Source: Apostichopus japonicus (Eukaryota; Echinodermata; Holothuroidea; Aspidochirotida; Stichopodidae). From it: a stretch of DNA of 64,000 nucleotides. Position numbers and translations under genes: made by a program. Shown here piece by piece: positions 10,642 to 20,086 of this stretch; position 1 is the first letter of the stretch, and each line of letters starts with the position of its first letter. The stretch spans positions 28,886,398-28,950,397 of the forward strand of contig NC_092577.1 in the NCBI RefSeq assembly GCF_037975245.1. The letters run 5' to 3'. The notes beneath the pieces were generated by a model. That model saw only the letters and a program-made list of their open reading frames with translations. It had not been told where the DNA came from and made no database searches.

Positions 10642-11703
10642 TTAATATGACACAATCTTACGCCTACCTGGTGTCTTGACCACATAATCTACGTCACCCA
10701 TCTTCGACTCAATTTCATATGGGCCAAAATATCTAGCTTGTAATGGTTGGCCCTGAATTGGAAATAATACCAAAACTTTATCTCCTGGTTGGAACACTCT
10801 ATTCTTTGCATTTTTGTCATACCATTGTTTCATTTTGGCTTGACCTTGTTCCAAATTTTGTCTGGCTATTTCGTTTGCCCTATTAAGCCTATGCTTAAAG
10901 TTTGATACATAGTCCAACAAATTAGTGGTAGATGTTTCACTGAGCCACTTTTCCTTTAGGTACTTTAACGGACCTCGAACTGTATGTCCGAGCACTAGCT
11001 CAAATGGGCTAAATCCCAGCGTTTCTTGCACTGCTTCTCTAGCAGCATACAACAACAAGTGTACGCCCTCATCCAAGTCTTTCTGGAATTCAAGGCAGTA
11101 CGTCCTGATCATATTTTTTAGGGTTTGGTGGAATCTCTCTAGAGCACCCTGTGATTCCGGATGATACGCACTTGAAAGGTGCTGGTCTATCCCTAATTGA
11201 TACATAACCTGCTGAAACAATCCGGAGGTGAAATTAGATCCCTGATCAGACTGAATACTTTTTGGAAGGCCAACCAGAGTGAAGAACTTTGTCAAGGCCT
11301 TCACAACTGTAGTTGCCTTAATATTCCTCAGCGGTATAGCTTCAGGAAAGCGAGTCGATGTACACATGATGGTTAGGACATATTGATTGCCTGATTTCGT
11401 TTTAGGGAGAGGACCAACGCAATCTATAATGACTCTACTAAAAGGCTCATCAAAAGCAGGAATTGGTTTCAAAGGTGCAGGCGGTATTTTCTGGTTGGGC
11501 TTCCCAACCACCTGACATGTATGGCACGACCTACAGTAATCAGCCACATCACTCCGGATTTTGGGCCACCAAAAATGTTTTAGAATCCTATCACAGGTTT
11601 TCCTGACGCCTAAAAAATGTCCTGCCATTGGACTGTCATGGGCCATGCTCATGACGTCACTGTGGTACACCTTGGGTACAACAATTTGGTGCACCACTTG
11701 CAT
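10642..11703 (-). CDS. Gmr1-like pol: integrase
   Basis: A 353-residue segment with the HHCC zinc-binding module (HDSPMAGH ... CRSCHTC) and a DDE catalytic core (D in IIDCVGPLP, D in IQSDQGSNF, E in GALERFHQTLK). A GPY/F-type C-terminal module follows (ARYFGPYEIES...DYVVKTPGRRK). It inserts the cDNA into host DNA. Copy 1 has a 3-bp insertion in the zinc module (GHFLGVRK against GHLGVRK in copy 2) and a roughly 20-bp deletion just upstream that breaks the frame with the protease segment. Position between protease and RT is the diagnostic feature of this element. Confidence 0.92.
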   Translation of the reverse strand: MQVVHQIVVPKVYHSDVMSMAHDSPMAGHFLGVRKTCDRILKHFWWPKIRSDVADYCRSCHTCQVVGKPNQKIPPAPLKPIPAFDEPFSRVIIDCVGPLPKTKSGNQYVLTIMCTSTRFPEAIPLRNIKATTVVKALTKFFTLVGLPKSIQSDQGSNFTSGLFQQVMYQLGIDQHLSSAYHPESQGALERFHQTLKNMIRTYCLEFQKDLDEGVHLLLYAAREAVQETLGFSPFELVLGHTVRGPLKYLKEKWLSETSTTNLLDYVSNFKHRLNRANEIARQNLEQGQAKMKQWYDKNAKNRVFQPGDKVLVLFPIQGQPLQARYFGPYEIESKMGDVDYVVKTPGRRKIVSY

Positions 11704-12289
11704 CTAGCGGTCGCCATTTTCTCATTACCACACCATTTTGTTTGTAGAAGCAGACAGGGCTATCCTCCGCTTCTTGTGGGGTCACTGCCCCTTTTACTAA
11801 ATCTATCAGTTCAGGGTCACGACTTTGTTCTAAAATCAATTTGTTGCGGCTCAAAGGATCTTCTTTTTCTACCTTTTGATTATCTCCCGAACTACTTTCT
11901 GTGTCATTCAACACCTTAAAAAATGTGTCTTCCAAATTGAAGACATCACCCTGACAGCTCTCAGACTCCGCCACTTCCGAGACTGCCTTTTTACTCATTG
12001 CCCTAGTCATTACACACGCAGGATATATTTCATCTTCCTCGTGGCTACTAACATTAGAGGGCGTATATGTAACAATGGGGTTAGGGAGAACCTTATCCCC
12101 TGCCAGGTCATTTCCAAGCATCATGGAAACACCTTTTATCGGCAATTCCGACATAACACCAACCAGCACTTGGCCGGACACCAAACCACACTCTAGGTTT
12201 ACTCTGTGTAAGGGAACACTGATAATCTCCATCTTTATCCCATGGATTAATGCACACGTTCCAGTCGCACTCTGTTCACCAAAGGGCAA
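11657..12289 (-). CDS. Gmr1-like protease and spacer segment
   Basis: This ORF continues from the aspartic protease active site and reads PFGEQSATGTCALIHGI...VPLHRVNLECGLVSGQVLVGV...IKGVSMMLGNDLAG, a retropepsin-like fold region ending in the LGNDL motif. The catalytic D-T-G triad (visible in copy 2 at about 49048-49056) is destroyed here by a one-base deletion near 12336. An acidic linker leads to the integrase. The polyprotein frame is therefore broken on both sides. Confidence 0.8.
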   Translation of the reverse strand: MPFGEQSATGTCALIHGIKMEIISVPLHRVNLECGLVSGQVLVGVMSELPIKGVSMMLGNDLAGDKVLPNPIVTYTPSNVSSHEEDEIYPACVMTRAMSKKAVSEVAESESCQGDVFNLEDTFFKVLNDTESSSGDNQKVEKEDPLSRNKLILEQSRDPELIDLVKGAVTPQEAEDSPVCFYKQNGVVMRKWRPLDASGAPNCCTQGVPQ

Positions 12290-12297
12290 CGTTTCTT

Positions 12298-12951
12298 CTA
12301 AAATGAGCGACTGTGAACAACCTGTGTCCCTAAAATCTTAATTTGTTGGGGCGAAAAATCATCACTAATTGATATGCTACCCTCCATAATGAATGGTTGG
12401 AATACCTTATTCACTTGAATTTTAGCAAATTCCTTCTTTTGGATTTCTTTGTCAATTCGATTCGAATTCCTCTGTGAGGCAATATATCCAACTGTATTAG
12501 GAGGTGATTTTGAGGATACCTCCTGTTTTCTTTGGGAATTTTGATTTTGCAACAGATAACATTGTGACATGAGATGACCAGGTTTGTTACAATTACAGCA
12601 AGTAACTTGCTTTTTGAATCCACTCCCACTTGGTGGTTTCGTGCCCCCAGAATTCCATTTGCCGCTGTTTGCCTTTGAATCGGGTGTCCCTTTTACCTCT
12701 GGGGTTCCACCTGTGTTTATTTTGGGTTTCTGGCTCCTAGCCTGGTAAAACTTATTTGGGCTCAGTTTGTGGGTCAGGGCATAGTCATCTGCTTTCGTTG
12801 CCGCATCATGCAAGGTGTCAATCATTCTCTCATCAATATGAGTTTTGATGTCTGGGTGGATACATCTTTTAAATTCCTCAATTAGGAACAATTGTCGTAA
12901 TTTGACAAAATTCTCCCCTACATCCTTAGAGTGGAGCCACCTATCAAACAT
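12298..12951 (-). CDS. Gmr1-like Gag, C-terminal half: SCAN-like capsid and CCHC zinc knuckle
   Basis: The segment starts MFDRWLHSKDVGENFVKLRQLFLIEEFKRCIHPDIKTHIDERM, which with the upstream QKFRG stretch is a SCAN-type capsid C-terminal domain. A basic linker and a zinc knuckle CCNCNKPGHLMSQC follow. Capsid forms the particle; the knuckle binds RNA. Published comparative work derives the vertebrate SCAN domain from the capsid of Gmr1-like elements, so the resemblance is expected. The frame is separated from the Gag N-terminus by a run of 11 C (13005-13015, plus strand); the homologous run in copy 2 is 6. Confidence 0.88.
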   Translation of the reverse strand: MFDRWLHSKDVGENFVKLRQLFLIEEFKRCIHPDIKTHIDERMIDTLHDAATKADDYALTHKLSPNKFYQARSQKPKINTGGTPEVKGTPDSKANSGKWNSGGTKPPSGSGFKKQVTCCNCNKPGHLMSQCYLLQNQNSQRKQEVSSKSPPNTVGYIASQRNSNRIDKEIQKKEFAKIQVNKVFQPFIMEGSISISDDFSPQQIKILGTQVVHSRSF

Positions 12952-12974
12952 TTGCTCCTTTATTCTGGCAAATT

Positions 12975-13811
12975 CTACACGTGTCTGATTATCATTTTTT
13001 CTAGCCCCCCCCCCCTAAATTTCTGTCGGTATGCCTCTGGCACCAGCTCATAGGCTTTGAGGATCGCCTGCTTCACTTCATCGTAGTTTTCACTCTTTTC
13101 CATAGGGAGAGCCGAATACACTTCCCGCGCATTCCCCACAAAACTACTCTGTAAAAGCAGTGTCCACGCCTCTTTCGGCCACTTCATATTCGCAGCCACT
13201 TTCTCAAAGTGTCGAAAATATTTATCTACTTCTATTTCGGAAAATTTCGGCACCAATTTAATGTATCTCGCGGCATCAAAATATGGTTGTGATCGATGAG
13301 CTGACGAGGAGGATGATGAGTCAGATTCCGATTTATACTTTGCCTGAATTTTTAATTCCTTCAGGTGTGTTTCAGATTCGAGCCGTTTTAGTTCTAGCTT
13401 TTGCTGTTCTAATCTGATTTCTTGCTCTTGCTTTTGCTGTTCTAATCTGATTTCTTGCTCTTGCTTTTGCTGTTCTAATCTGATTTCTTGCTCCAGTTTC
13501 ATTTTTTCCATTTCTATTTCTAACTGTTTTAGCTGAACGGCGTCACCGCCGATTTCTGTCAGAATTTCAACCTTTTCCCCCAAACATGACTCATCGAGAA
13601 TTTCCTCGTCAACTAACACATCGATCAACCCATTCTTCACAACTTGTTTCCTAGTTGCTTGCTTTACGCCTAAGCTATAATATTTGGCTAATGCCATCAA
13701 ATCTGGCTTCTTTAGGCCATCACATTTTTCCCAAGTAACATCTTTGAGAAATTCCTCTGGCTCGAACTCCATGTTCTCTCTCGTTTTCTCTCTAGACAAT
13801 TTGCAAAACAA
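12975..13811 (-). CDS. Gmr1-like Gag, N-terminal half with coiled coil
   Basis: A 278-residue ORF beginning 56 bp downstream of the primer site. Residues about 34-70 resemble a SAP-like helix pair (LKKPDLMALAKYYSLGV). Residues about 95-155 are a charged coiled coil with three near-exact 10-residue repeats (EQEIRLEQQK). The C-terminal part (YIKLVPKFSEIEVDKYFRHFEKVA...LVPEAYRQKF) is the capsid N-terminal lobe leading into the SCAN-like part. The frame ends within the G/C homopolymer at 13005-13015, so the last residues (GGGLEKMIIRHV) are frameshift product. Confidence 0.88.
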   Translation of the reverse strand: MFCKLSREKTRENMEFEPEEFLKDVTWEKCDGLKKPDLMALAKYYSLGVKQATRKQVVKNGLIDVLVDEEILDESCLGEKVEILTEIGGDAVQLKQLEIEMEKMKLEQEIRLEQQKQEQEIRLEQQKQEQEIRLEQQKLELKRLESETHLKELKIQAKYKSESDSSSSSSAHRSQPYFDAARYIKLVPKFSEIEVDKYFRHFEKVAANMKWPKEAWTLLLQSSFVGNAREVYSALPMEKSENYDEVKQAILKAYELVPEAYRQKFRGGGLEKMIIRHV

Positions 13812-13866
13812 TAATTCTCACAAATGAATTCCCTTCAAACGGATAGGTCACAAATGTTGTAAACTT

Positions 13867-13884
13867 TTCCCGGATAGGCCCCCA
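13867..13884 (-). other. Primer-binding site of Gmr1-like copy 1 (tRNA-Pro-like)
   Basis: On the minus strand, four bases after the 5' LTR, the sequence TGGGGGCCTATCCGGGAA begins with the TGG expected opposite a tRNA CCA end. It resembles the well-known proline-tRNA primer site and differs at a few central positions. The primer identity is inferred. Confidence 0.65.
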
Positions 13885-13888
13885 ATTT

Positions 13889-14985
13889 TGTTACGTTGGA
13901 ATGCGAGAGGTCTCGATAACTAATTTCTAACGAGACACAAGCCTGGGTTCGTTTCCGTAAGGAACACAGACAAATTGACGAGTCTAGAGAATTTGAATGA
14001 GAACGTAAACTATATTGAACAATGGAGGTTGAACCAGAACAGCAAGTAGTAATTACAAATATATAGAAAATTACTCAAAAACTTAATAAGATAGGATACA
14101 CTTTAAAACACGCTGGTCTCTTCCAACGGCGATATCCCTCAGCGGCCACGACCTTGATGACGACGATTCTCGGTCCGTTGTACCGCGAAATTCACTGGTC
14201 CTCGACGAAGTTTCTCGCGATCCCAGAAACAGCAGTCACCTTCTTTCCGGCGATGCTCCAAATAGAAGACGGACTTCCAGCCACAATCGAGTGAAGCACA
14301 AGTCGAACTTCTCGCCGACTAAATATTACCAGAGTCAGTCCAAAATCAGCTTTATAGCCACCAACTCCTGGCGTAACGAACTTCCTCAACGGAGACAGAA
14401 ATTCTTCACCTTCTCCGAAATAACGACTGGAAAACTGTACTTTCACAGCAAAGTCCTCTTCAAACTTCTGAATGGAAGTGTAAAATCAATCTTGGTATCG
14501 ATATCTCAATCCTTCAGAAACTACTGGCAGTTGAGCACTGACGATATATAGTAGAATGGTATAATCTGTGTCGTCGCTTGTATTCGTTCAGAAACTGAGA
14601 AACTCTCCGATCTGGGCGGGTTTATATACGATTCGCCAGGTCAAGAATCCTCCAGATGTTTCTCGATACACCTGAGTAACAACGCGACCCGGTTTCTCTA
14701 TTCGCGGAAGTCCTTTGCATATCTCGCGAGCATTCCAGAGAATCCACGAAGATGCGTGCACAGCTTACACGCGATTTCACGTAAACCGACGTTAACCCGA
14801 GACCAGCGTGTCATCATAAGGAATATACCAGCACAATCGTGTATTATAACATTCTGACACGGTAACAAGACCTAATTTCTCAAATAATGATTGTCACGTA
14901 GGCCATTTCAAAGACTTTCTATATAATAACATTAGGTTCCTCACTAGCAGTAACTAGCGTTAGGCTACAATGGGCCCTCGTAACA
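13889..14985 (-). repeat. 5' LTR of Gmr1-like copy 1
   Basis: 1097-bp LTR nearly identical to 7726-8823, with a few substitutions and a one-base indel. It carries the promoter for the minus-strand transcript. Confidence 0.93.
14621..14628 (-). promoter_or_regulatory. TATA box in the 5' LTR
   Basis: TATATAAA on the minus strand is followed by a GC-rich stretch (cccgcccagatcggagag). The same element reads TATAAAA in copy 2 (52880-52886). Its position inside the LTR fits an RNA polymerase II start for the genomic RNA. Confidence 0.55.
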
Positions 14986-14989
14986 CTTT

Positions 14990-16530
14990 CCGTTAAATTC
15001 AAATTAATATTTCAACTTTTGTGTCTGTGTTCTTCTTTTATCATACTCTTACGGTTCCTTGTTTGTGCTACGGAAAACAAAATTAGTTTTCGTCGCCGTC
15101 TTGGAAGTATGACAATATGTCACAATATTATTACATCAAACAGCTCAGGTAGAGAGGCCGACACAAAAGATGTCAACTGATGAAAAAAAGTGTTCGCCTA
15201 GCTCAAGAAAAGTGTTAAAAAGCAGTAGGAGAACATCTTTTTTTATATGTTATCAATCAGGATCAGGTTTTTTTTTGTGGCTTGCAATGAAGAGCATGAA
15301 TGGAAGTACATCTGGTGCACAAATTCGGTACCGGTAAATTGTGGAAATTTAGAACCCTTCAGGCCTTATACAGGAGCAGCGTACGAAAAGTGTTTACTAC
15401 TGAGTAAAGTTTGTTTACAAGTGACGAAAACTTCATCATAGCAATTACAATCTTGGTTGTCTTGATACGGAAAACTGTTGGTGCCATGAATGACCAACTT
15501 GTCAGCTATCCCGTGAGTGATGGGTGGCGTTTATCTTACTGTGAGAACTCTAGGCTAGACTTAGAGACCATATTACTTTTGGGATCAATTTAGTTTGTAC
15601 GATAATGGGGCTTTGATGGGGCTTATGCAACCATATACATACACTCCCTACCCAAACAATAGAAACCGCTCCTCTCCAAAATCCTCAATACTTAGAAATT
15701 CCTCTCCTTTAGAAATCCCTCAATTGGCTCTTTAACTCCGACCTCGGGTATGTTTATGGCTATCTAGGCCTATACAGTGTGATTTCATAAGACTTCACTT
15801 ACCTTCAACTCCCTGACTTAGCATAGACAACATTCCCAAGAAAAAGAAAAATGAAGTGACAGTCTATTCTATAAAAACAATCTTATTATGCGTAGGACCT
15901 CTCGCGCGGTCGACCTTTGGATTTGATACATACTCACACACGCCATAGGTTTAGATTGTCATTAGAGTCTATACTGTCACGAAGTTGTATTTTATTCAAT
16001 ACTTTTTACTTCAATAGTTGCACTTATTACTAGGGATAAAACTATGCCCCGTTGCACAAAAAAAAGACCGACAGTATATGAACTCTATTCATGAAGTAAG
16101 TAAAAAATATATAACAAGTATTCTACTGCTAAATATGCTAAAAAACATTCAGATAACATTGACTGATATTGATTACAGACAAGCAGAGCAAAAGGAAACA
16201 AAGAAAGAAAGGCACATATATATTTGACGACGTTTTCATAGAAATGTTAACGATTTGATTGCTCTTTTATGGAACATCTACTACTTTCCTCGCTTCTAAC
16301 ATTTTATCAGCTGTATTCATCGTTTTTGACTTTTACTTTTGGATAATTTTATGGACTTGTTCTAACGTAACTGTGAATACCTATGGTGCGTCAGCCTAAC
16401 AGCCCTCCACTGCTATATAGTATAGCCTAGTCTCCTAGAACAGTGCACGGCAATTCATTTCCAGTGCGGCAGTACCCAGCGCATTGTATATCGATCTGTT
16501 ATTGTTGGAGACCAAATCCAGCGACATACA
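14990..16530. other. Spacer and LINE 5' UTR
   Basis: No gene is recognised. The last 100 bp or so before 16531 probably belong to the 5' UTR of the LINE that follows. Confidence 0.4.
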
Positions 16531-19422
16531 ATGGATCCAACACCCGAACAACTCACTGACACTATAATTCAGAGTCAATCAGCCACAACGAATTGCTCGC
16601 CACAGTGCCAACATCCAGATAATGATCCCGAAAAAGATGTCGTCTGTGCGTTTTGTCAAATAGGATATCATCTCCAATGCGCTGGTCTAAGGAAACAGCC
16701 ACCTAAATCGAAAGTATGGATCTGCCAACCATGCCGTAAACTACCAAAGCTCCTACACGACACCATTGAAAGACTGAATAACGCTCTCAAGGAGATCGAA
16801 GAACTGAAAACTCAGAATCGACATGAAAGAGAAAAATACGATCTACAGGAAATACCTGAATCTCGCCAAGGATTTGAAGAGACATTGGAAGAAACATATT
16901 CAAGCATCGTTCAGAAACAACCACAGCAAGATCAAAGGCATAATTTACTGATAGGAGATTCAATTTTAAGAGATTTCAACGATGGAACCTTCGAAAACAC
17001 AACTGTGCGATGCATTTGCGGAGCGTCTGTTGAATCAATACGTATGGACATAACTGTAGAGATTGAACTCGAGAAAATCCAGAACCTGATTATTCATGTG
17101 GGGACGAATGATGTTTCGAGCGGGAGTGACGTTACAGAAATTCTTGAAAAATTCGAGGACATGATTGCAACTCTTCGGGTAGCCACTCCAAAAACGGAGA
17201 ACGGTCCCTTCATCACCGTGTCTGGGCCATGCCCGAGACTTGATGCCTATTCGCCTGAAATCGAGGAACTTGACAACAAACTGAACGAGCTGATGCGGAA
17301 ACTAGACTGTCGATATATTGGAAACAGCTTATCATTCAAGTACGCAGATGGAAGAATAGACCGATCAATGTACTCTGACGACGTTCACTTGAATCGCAAA
17401 GGAGCTGAAAGACTTGCAGAGTGCCTCACAGCAATCCCCTCGATATACCGTCAAACTCTAGTCAACAAAGCCACTCCTGAAGATCAAATCCACAGCAATC
17501 CCCAACCATCGAAATACAGGAGCCCTCGTGTAAAGTATCCTCGCCGCAATCATGTAGGACCTGATCGCAATCCCCATCCACGCCAGAATGCCAGGAGTTA
17601 CCAACCGCCCAACTTCCGTCGCCCAACAACTAGACATGAACCAATGATGCCCCCCATTCGCCAACGCCCACCATACCACTACCAGAACCATTACCGAGAC
17701 AAAACCAGCTATAATGATCATGACCAACATCATACGCCATCAGCACGACGCGGTTGCTACAATTGTGGAGAGTATAACCACAACATTCGAACCTGCCGTC
17801 ACCAACAACCGTTACAGTGCCGAGTTTGCTCGCGATACGGACACAAGGAACGATATTGTTATTTTCGAGAGGAACTTGGCCAAGATGATAGTGCCGTAAG
17901 TACTGTGAAACACAAGTATGAGGTGGAAAGTATCGACTATTTGAAATACCACAGGTCCAATGATTTTATAACTTTGATCTCTCCCGCTTCTAACATTTTA
18001 AGCGATGAATTTTGCATTTTACGTGGTAATTTTAATGTTCCTAAGTTATTTGATTTGAATAATTTTAATTCTGATCATAATATACCCTTGCAGAACATAT
18101 CTGCGTCGGGCGAAATAACTCAATCTGGCCGAAATTTGAATACATCCACTCCCCATTCCGAGAGAATCTATTCACCAAACCCCCATGAGAAAAAGACGCG
18201 AAGGTCCAATATGCTCCAGATTGGATTTTTGAATATATGCCATCTACTCCCAAAAGTTGATCAGTTGCAGGCTCTCATGAACAATCAAGAAACAAAGATT
18301 AATGTGTTTGCCCTAAATGAAACATTTTTAACTGATTCAATCAAAGATCATGAATTAGCTATATCAGGCTATAATATTATAAGGAAAGACAGAAAAGGGA
18401 ATGGTGGTGGCGTGGCTGCCCATATTGAACATGGAAGGCCGTTTCTTAGACATCCTGAGTATGAAGTTGACGTAATTGAAGCAATTTGGATTGAACTTAT
18501 ATTACCCCATATTAGAAATGTTCTGCTATGCATCATGTATCGCCCACCAGATTCCAATACGCAATGGTGTGAATGTTTCCACGATATGCTTCTAGCACCT
18601 TTTAAAGATTTTAGTGATATTATAATTGTCGGTGATTTTAATATTAATCTCTTAGATAAAAAGGTGAATAGGAGATGGCAGCTTGAACTTCGAATATTTA
18701 ATCTGACTCAAATGGTAACAGTAGCTACGCGGCAAACTAAGAGTACAATGACTCTAATTGATCATGTTTATACCACAAATGAAAATCGATTGATGAACAC
18801 AATCGTGCCCCAAATACGTCTGAGTGACCATTTCCCTATTTTCTTCACTTGGCGACTGAACAATAAAGTAATAAGAAATACATCACATCGAAGCTTTAAG
18901 TATAGAGCCATAGATCGAATTGATACTGCTGCTTTCAAATCAGATTTGAGAAACATGTTACCAATAGGACCCCTCCCCCATGAATGTGATGTTGATAAAT
19001 CTCTGTCATGCTGGCATGAGAACTTCATTAATGTTTTGAATTTACATGCTCCCAAGAAAGCAAAAAGGGTCAAACGTGAGAAACAACTGAGGTGGTTCAA
19101 TAAAGATATTAACAATGCAATTAAAATGAGGGACCGAACAAAGATCAAGGATCCTACTGCGTATCGATTTTGGCGCAATAAAGTGACTTGTATGATACGT
19201 GCAGCCAAACAGAACTATTTCAAAGAAGCTATAGCTTCCAACAAAGGCGATTCTAAAGCCATCTGGAAAGTTCTGAGAGATGCGCAATCGAACAACACTG
19301 GAATGGTTATTAACCACAGTCCCAATATTTTAAAAGTGGATGGAAAAATAATAACAGACACGTGCGATATTGTGGAAGCCTTCAATAAATATTTTACTGA
19401 AGTGAGTCAAACTAAGAGCTAA
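16531..19422 (+). CDS. LINE polyprotein: PHD - SGNH hydrolase - CCHC - endonuclease
   Basis: A 963-residue ORF. Residues 22-68 form a C4HC3 PHD finger (C22, C26, C39, C42, H47, C50, C65, C68). Residues about 137-300 form an SGNH/GDSL-like domain with GDSI near 142, GTND near 192 and DDVH near 284, the usual Ser, Asn and Asp/His blocks. Two zinc knuckles (CYNCGEYNHNIRTC and CRVCSRYGHKERYC) lie near 411-440. From about 560 comes an endonuclease with NETFL, YRPPDSN, GDFNIN, IDHVY and SDHFPIF. The first half corresponds to LINE ORF1 (RNA chaperone and esterase), the second to the start of ORF2 (target nicking). Normally these are separate ORFs; here they read through without a stop. The final residues follow a deletion breakpoint. 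Confidence 0.9.
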   Translation: MDPTPEQLTDTIIQSQSATTNCSPQCQHPDNDPEKDVVCAFCQIGYHLQCAGLRKQPPKSKVWICQPCRKLPKLLHDTIERLNNALKEIEELKTQNRHEREKYDLQEIPESRQGFEETLEETYSSIVQKQPQQDQRHNLLIGDSILRDFNDGTFENTTVRCICGASVESIRMDITVEIELEKIQNLIIHVGTNDVSSGSDVTEILEKFEDMIATLRVATPKTENGPFITVSGPCPRLDAYSPEIEELDNKLNELMRKLDCRYIGNSLSFKYADGRIDRSMYSDDVHLNRKGAERLAECLTAIPSIYRQTLVNKATPEDQIHSNPQPSKYRSPRVKYPRRNHVGPDRNPHPRQNARSYQPPNFRRPTTRHEPMMPPIRQRPPYHYQNHYRDKTSYNDHDQHHTPSARRGCYNCGEYNHNIRTCRHQQPLQCRVCSRYGHKERYCYFREELGQDDSAVSTVKHKYEVESIDYLKYHRSNDFITLISPASNILSDEFCILRGNFNVPKLFDLNNFNSDHNIPLQNISASGEITQSGRNLNTSTPHSERIYSPNPHEKKTRRSNMLQIGFLNICHLLPKVDQLQALMNNQETKINVFALNETFLTDSIKDHELAISGYNIIRKDRKGNGGGVAAHIEHGRPFLRHPEYEVDVIEAIWIELILPHIRNVLLCIMYRPPDSNTQWCECFHDMLLAPFKDFSDIIIVGDFNINLLDKKVNRRWQLELRIFNLTQMVTVATRQTKSTMTLIDHVYTTNENRLMNTIVPQIRLSDHFPIFFTWRLNNKVIRNTSHRSFKYRAIDRIDTAAFKSDLRNMLPIGPLPHECDVDKSLSCWHENFINVLNLHAPKKAKRVKREKQLRWFNKDINNAIKMRDRTKIKDPTAYRFWRNKVTCMIRAAKQNYFKEAIASNKGDSKAIWKVLRDAQSNNTGMVINHSPNILKVDGKIITDTCDIVEAFNKYFTEVSQTKS

Positions 19423-19423
19423 G

Positions 19424-20086
19424 GTTATCCCGAGTTTTAAAATGGAATCCCGCCATGATCTATCGAACTACAGACCGATTGCAATTTTACCAATTCTCTC
19501 AAAAATAATTGAAAAACATGTCCACCTAGCCCTCAGTAAGCCTTTGAATAAGTTTGACCTTTTACGTAATGCACAGTCGGGTTTCAGGGAAAAGCATTCA
19601 TGCGAAACGGCGCTATTGAAGGTTGTGGATCAGTGGATGGAATCTATTGATAAGGGGTATATTTTGGGAACTGTTTTCTTAGACCTCAGTAAGGCATTCG
19701 ATTTGGTAAACCACGAGATTATGGTAACGAAACTACGTATTTATGGTGTATCGAGTAAAGCGATTAATTGGTTCAAATCCTATTTAGTTAATAGAAGTCA
19801 ATGCACATACTTAAATGGTGTTTTATCGAGTTCAAGACGAATTGCATTCGGTGTACCCCAGGGAAGCATTCTTGGTCCACTTCTGTTCTTAATTTATATT
19901 AACGATATGGATCTCACTTTGGAATATTATTCAGCGGATATGTATGCTGACGACACAACATTTTATGCCAGTGATACATCTACCATTGACTTGAATAACA
20001 AATTGCAAAGAGACATGGAAAAAGTTAGTGCCTGGGTGACCGAAATAAAATGGCAATCAACACCACTAAAACGAAGGTATTATTGA
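19424..20086 (+). pseudogene. LINE reverse transcriptase, part 1 (deleted N-terminus)
   Basis: RT motifs are in order: LSNYRPIAILPILSKIIEKHV, NAQSGFREKHSCETALL, FLDLSKAFDLVNH, FGVPQGSILGPLLFLIYIND and the catalytic MYADDTTFYA. The preceding 80-100 residues expected between endonuclease and this block are missing, and the frame differs from the upstream ORF. An internal deletion near 19405 is therefore inferred. The frame fails after AWVTEIK because one A is missing relative to the continuing frame. Confidence 0.88.

Larger units (their letters stand above)
7726..14985 (-). mobile_element. Gmr1-like Ty3/gypsy LTR retrotransposon, copy 1 (7260 bp)
   Basis: Two LTRs (7726-8823 and 13889-14985) each begin TGTTACG and end CGTAACA on the plus strand. 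They differ at only about ten positions by eye. The 4-bp target duplication CTTT is at 7722-7725 and 14986-14989. Read on the minus strand, the order is 5' LTR, primer-binding site, Gag (SCAN-like capsid and CCHC knuckle), aspartic protease, integrase, RT, RNase H, polypurine tract, 3' LTR. Integrase ahead of RT is the Ty1/copia order, yet the RT, RNase H and integrase are clearly Ty3/gypsy-like; that combination defines the Gmr1 group of deuterostomes. No envelope gene is present. LTR near-identity implies recent insertion, but Gag and Pol have several frameshifts, so this copy is not autonomous. Confidence 0.93.

Noticed and set aside
9054-13811. Endogenous retrovirus with envelope
   Set aside because: No envelope-like ORF lies between RNase H and the 3' LTR; only about 220 bp of non-coding sequence is there.
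17458-17733. Minus-strand ORF within the PHD/SGNH LINE
   Set aside because: Shadow of the long plus-strand coding sequence.
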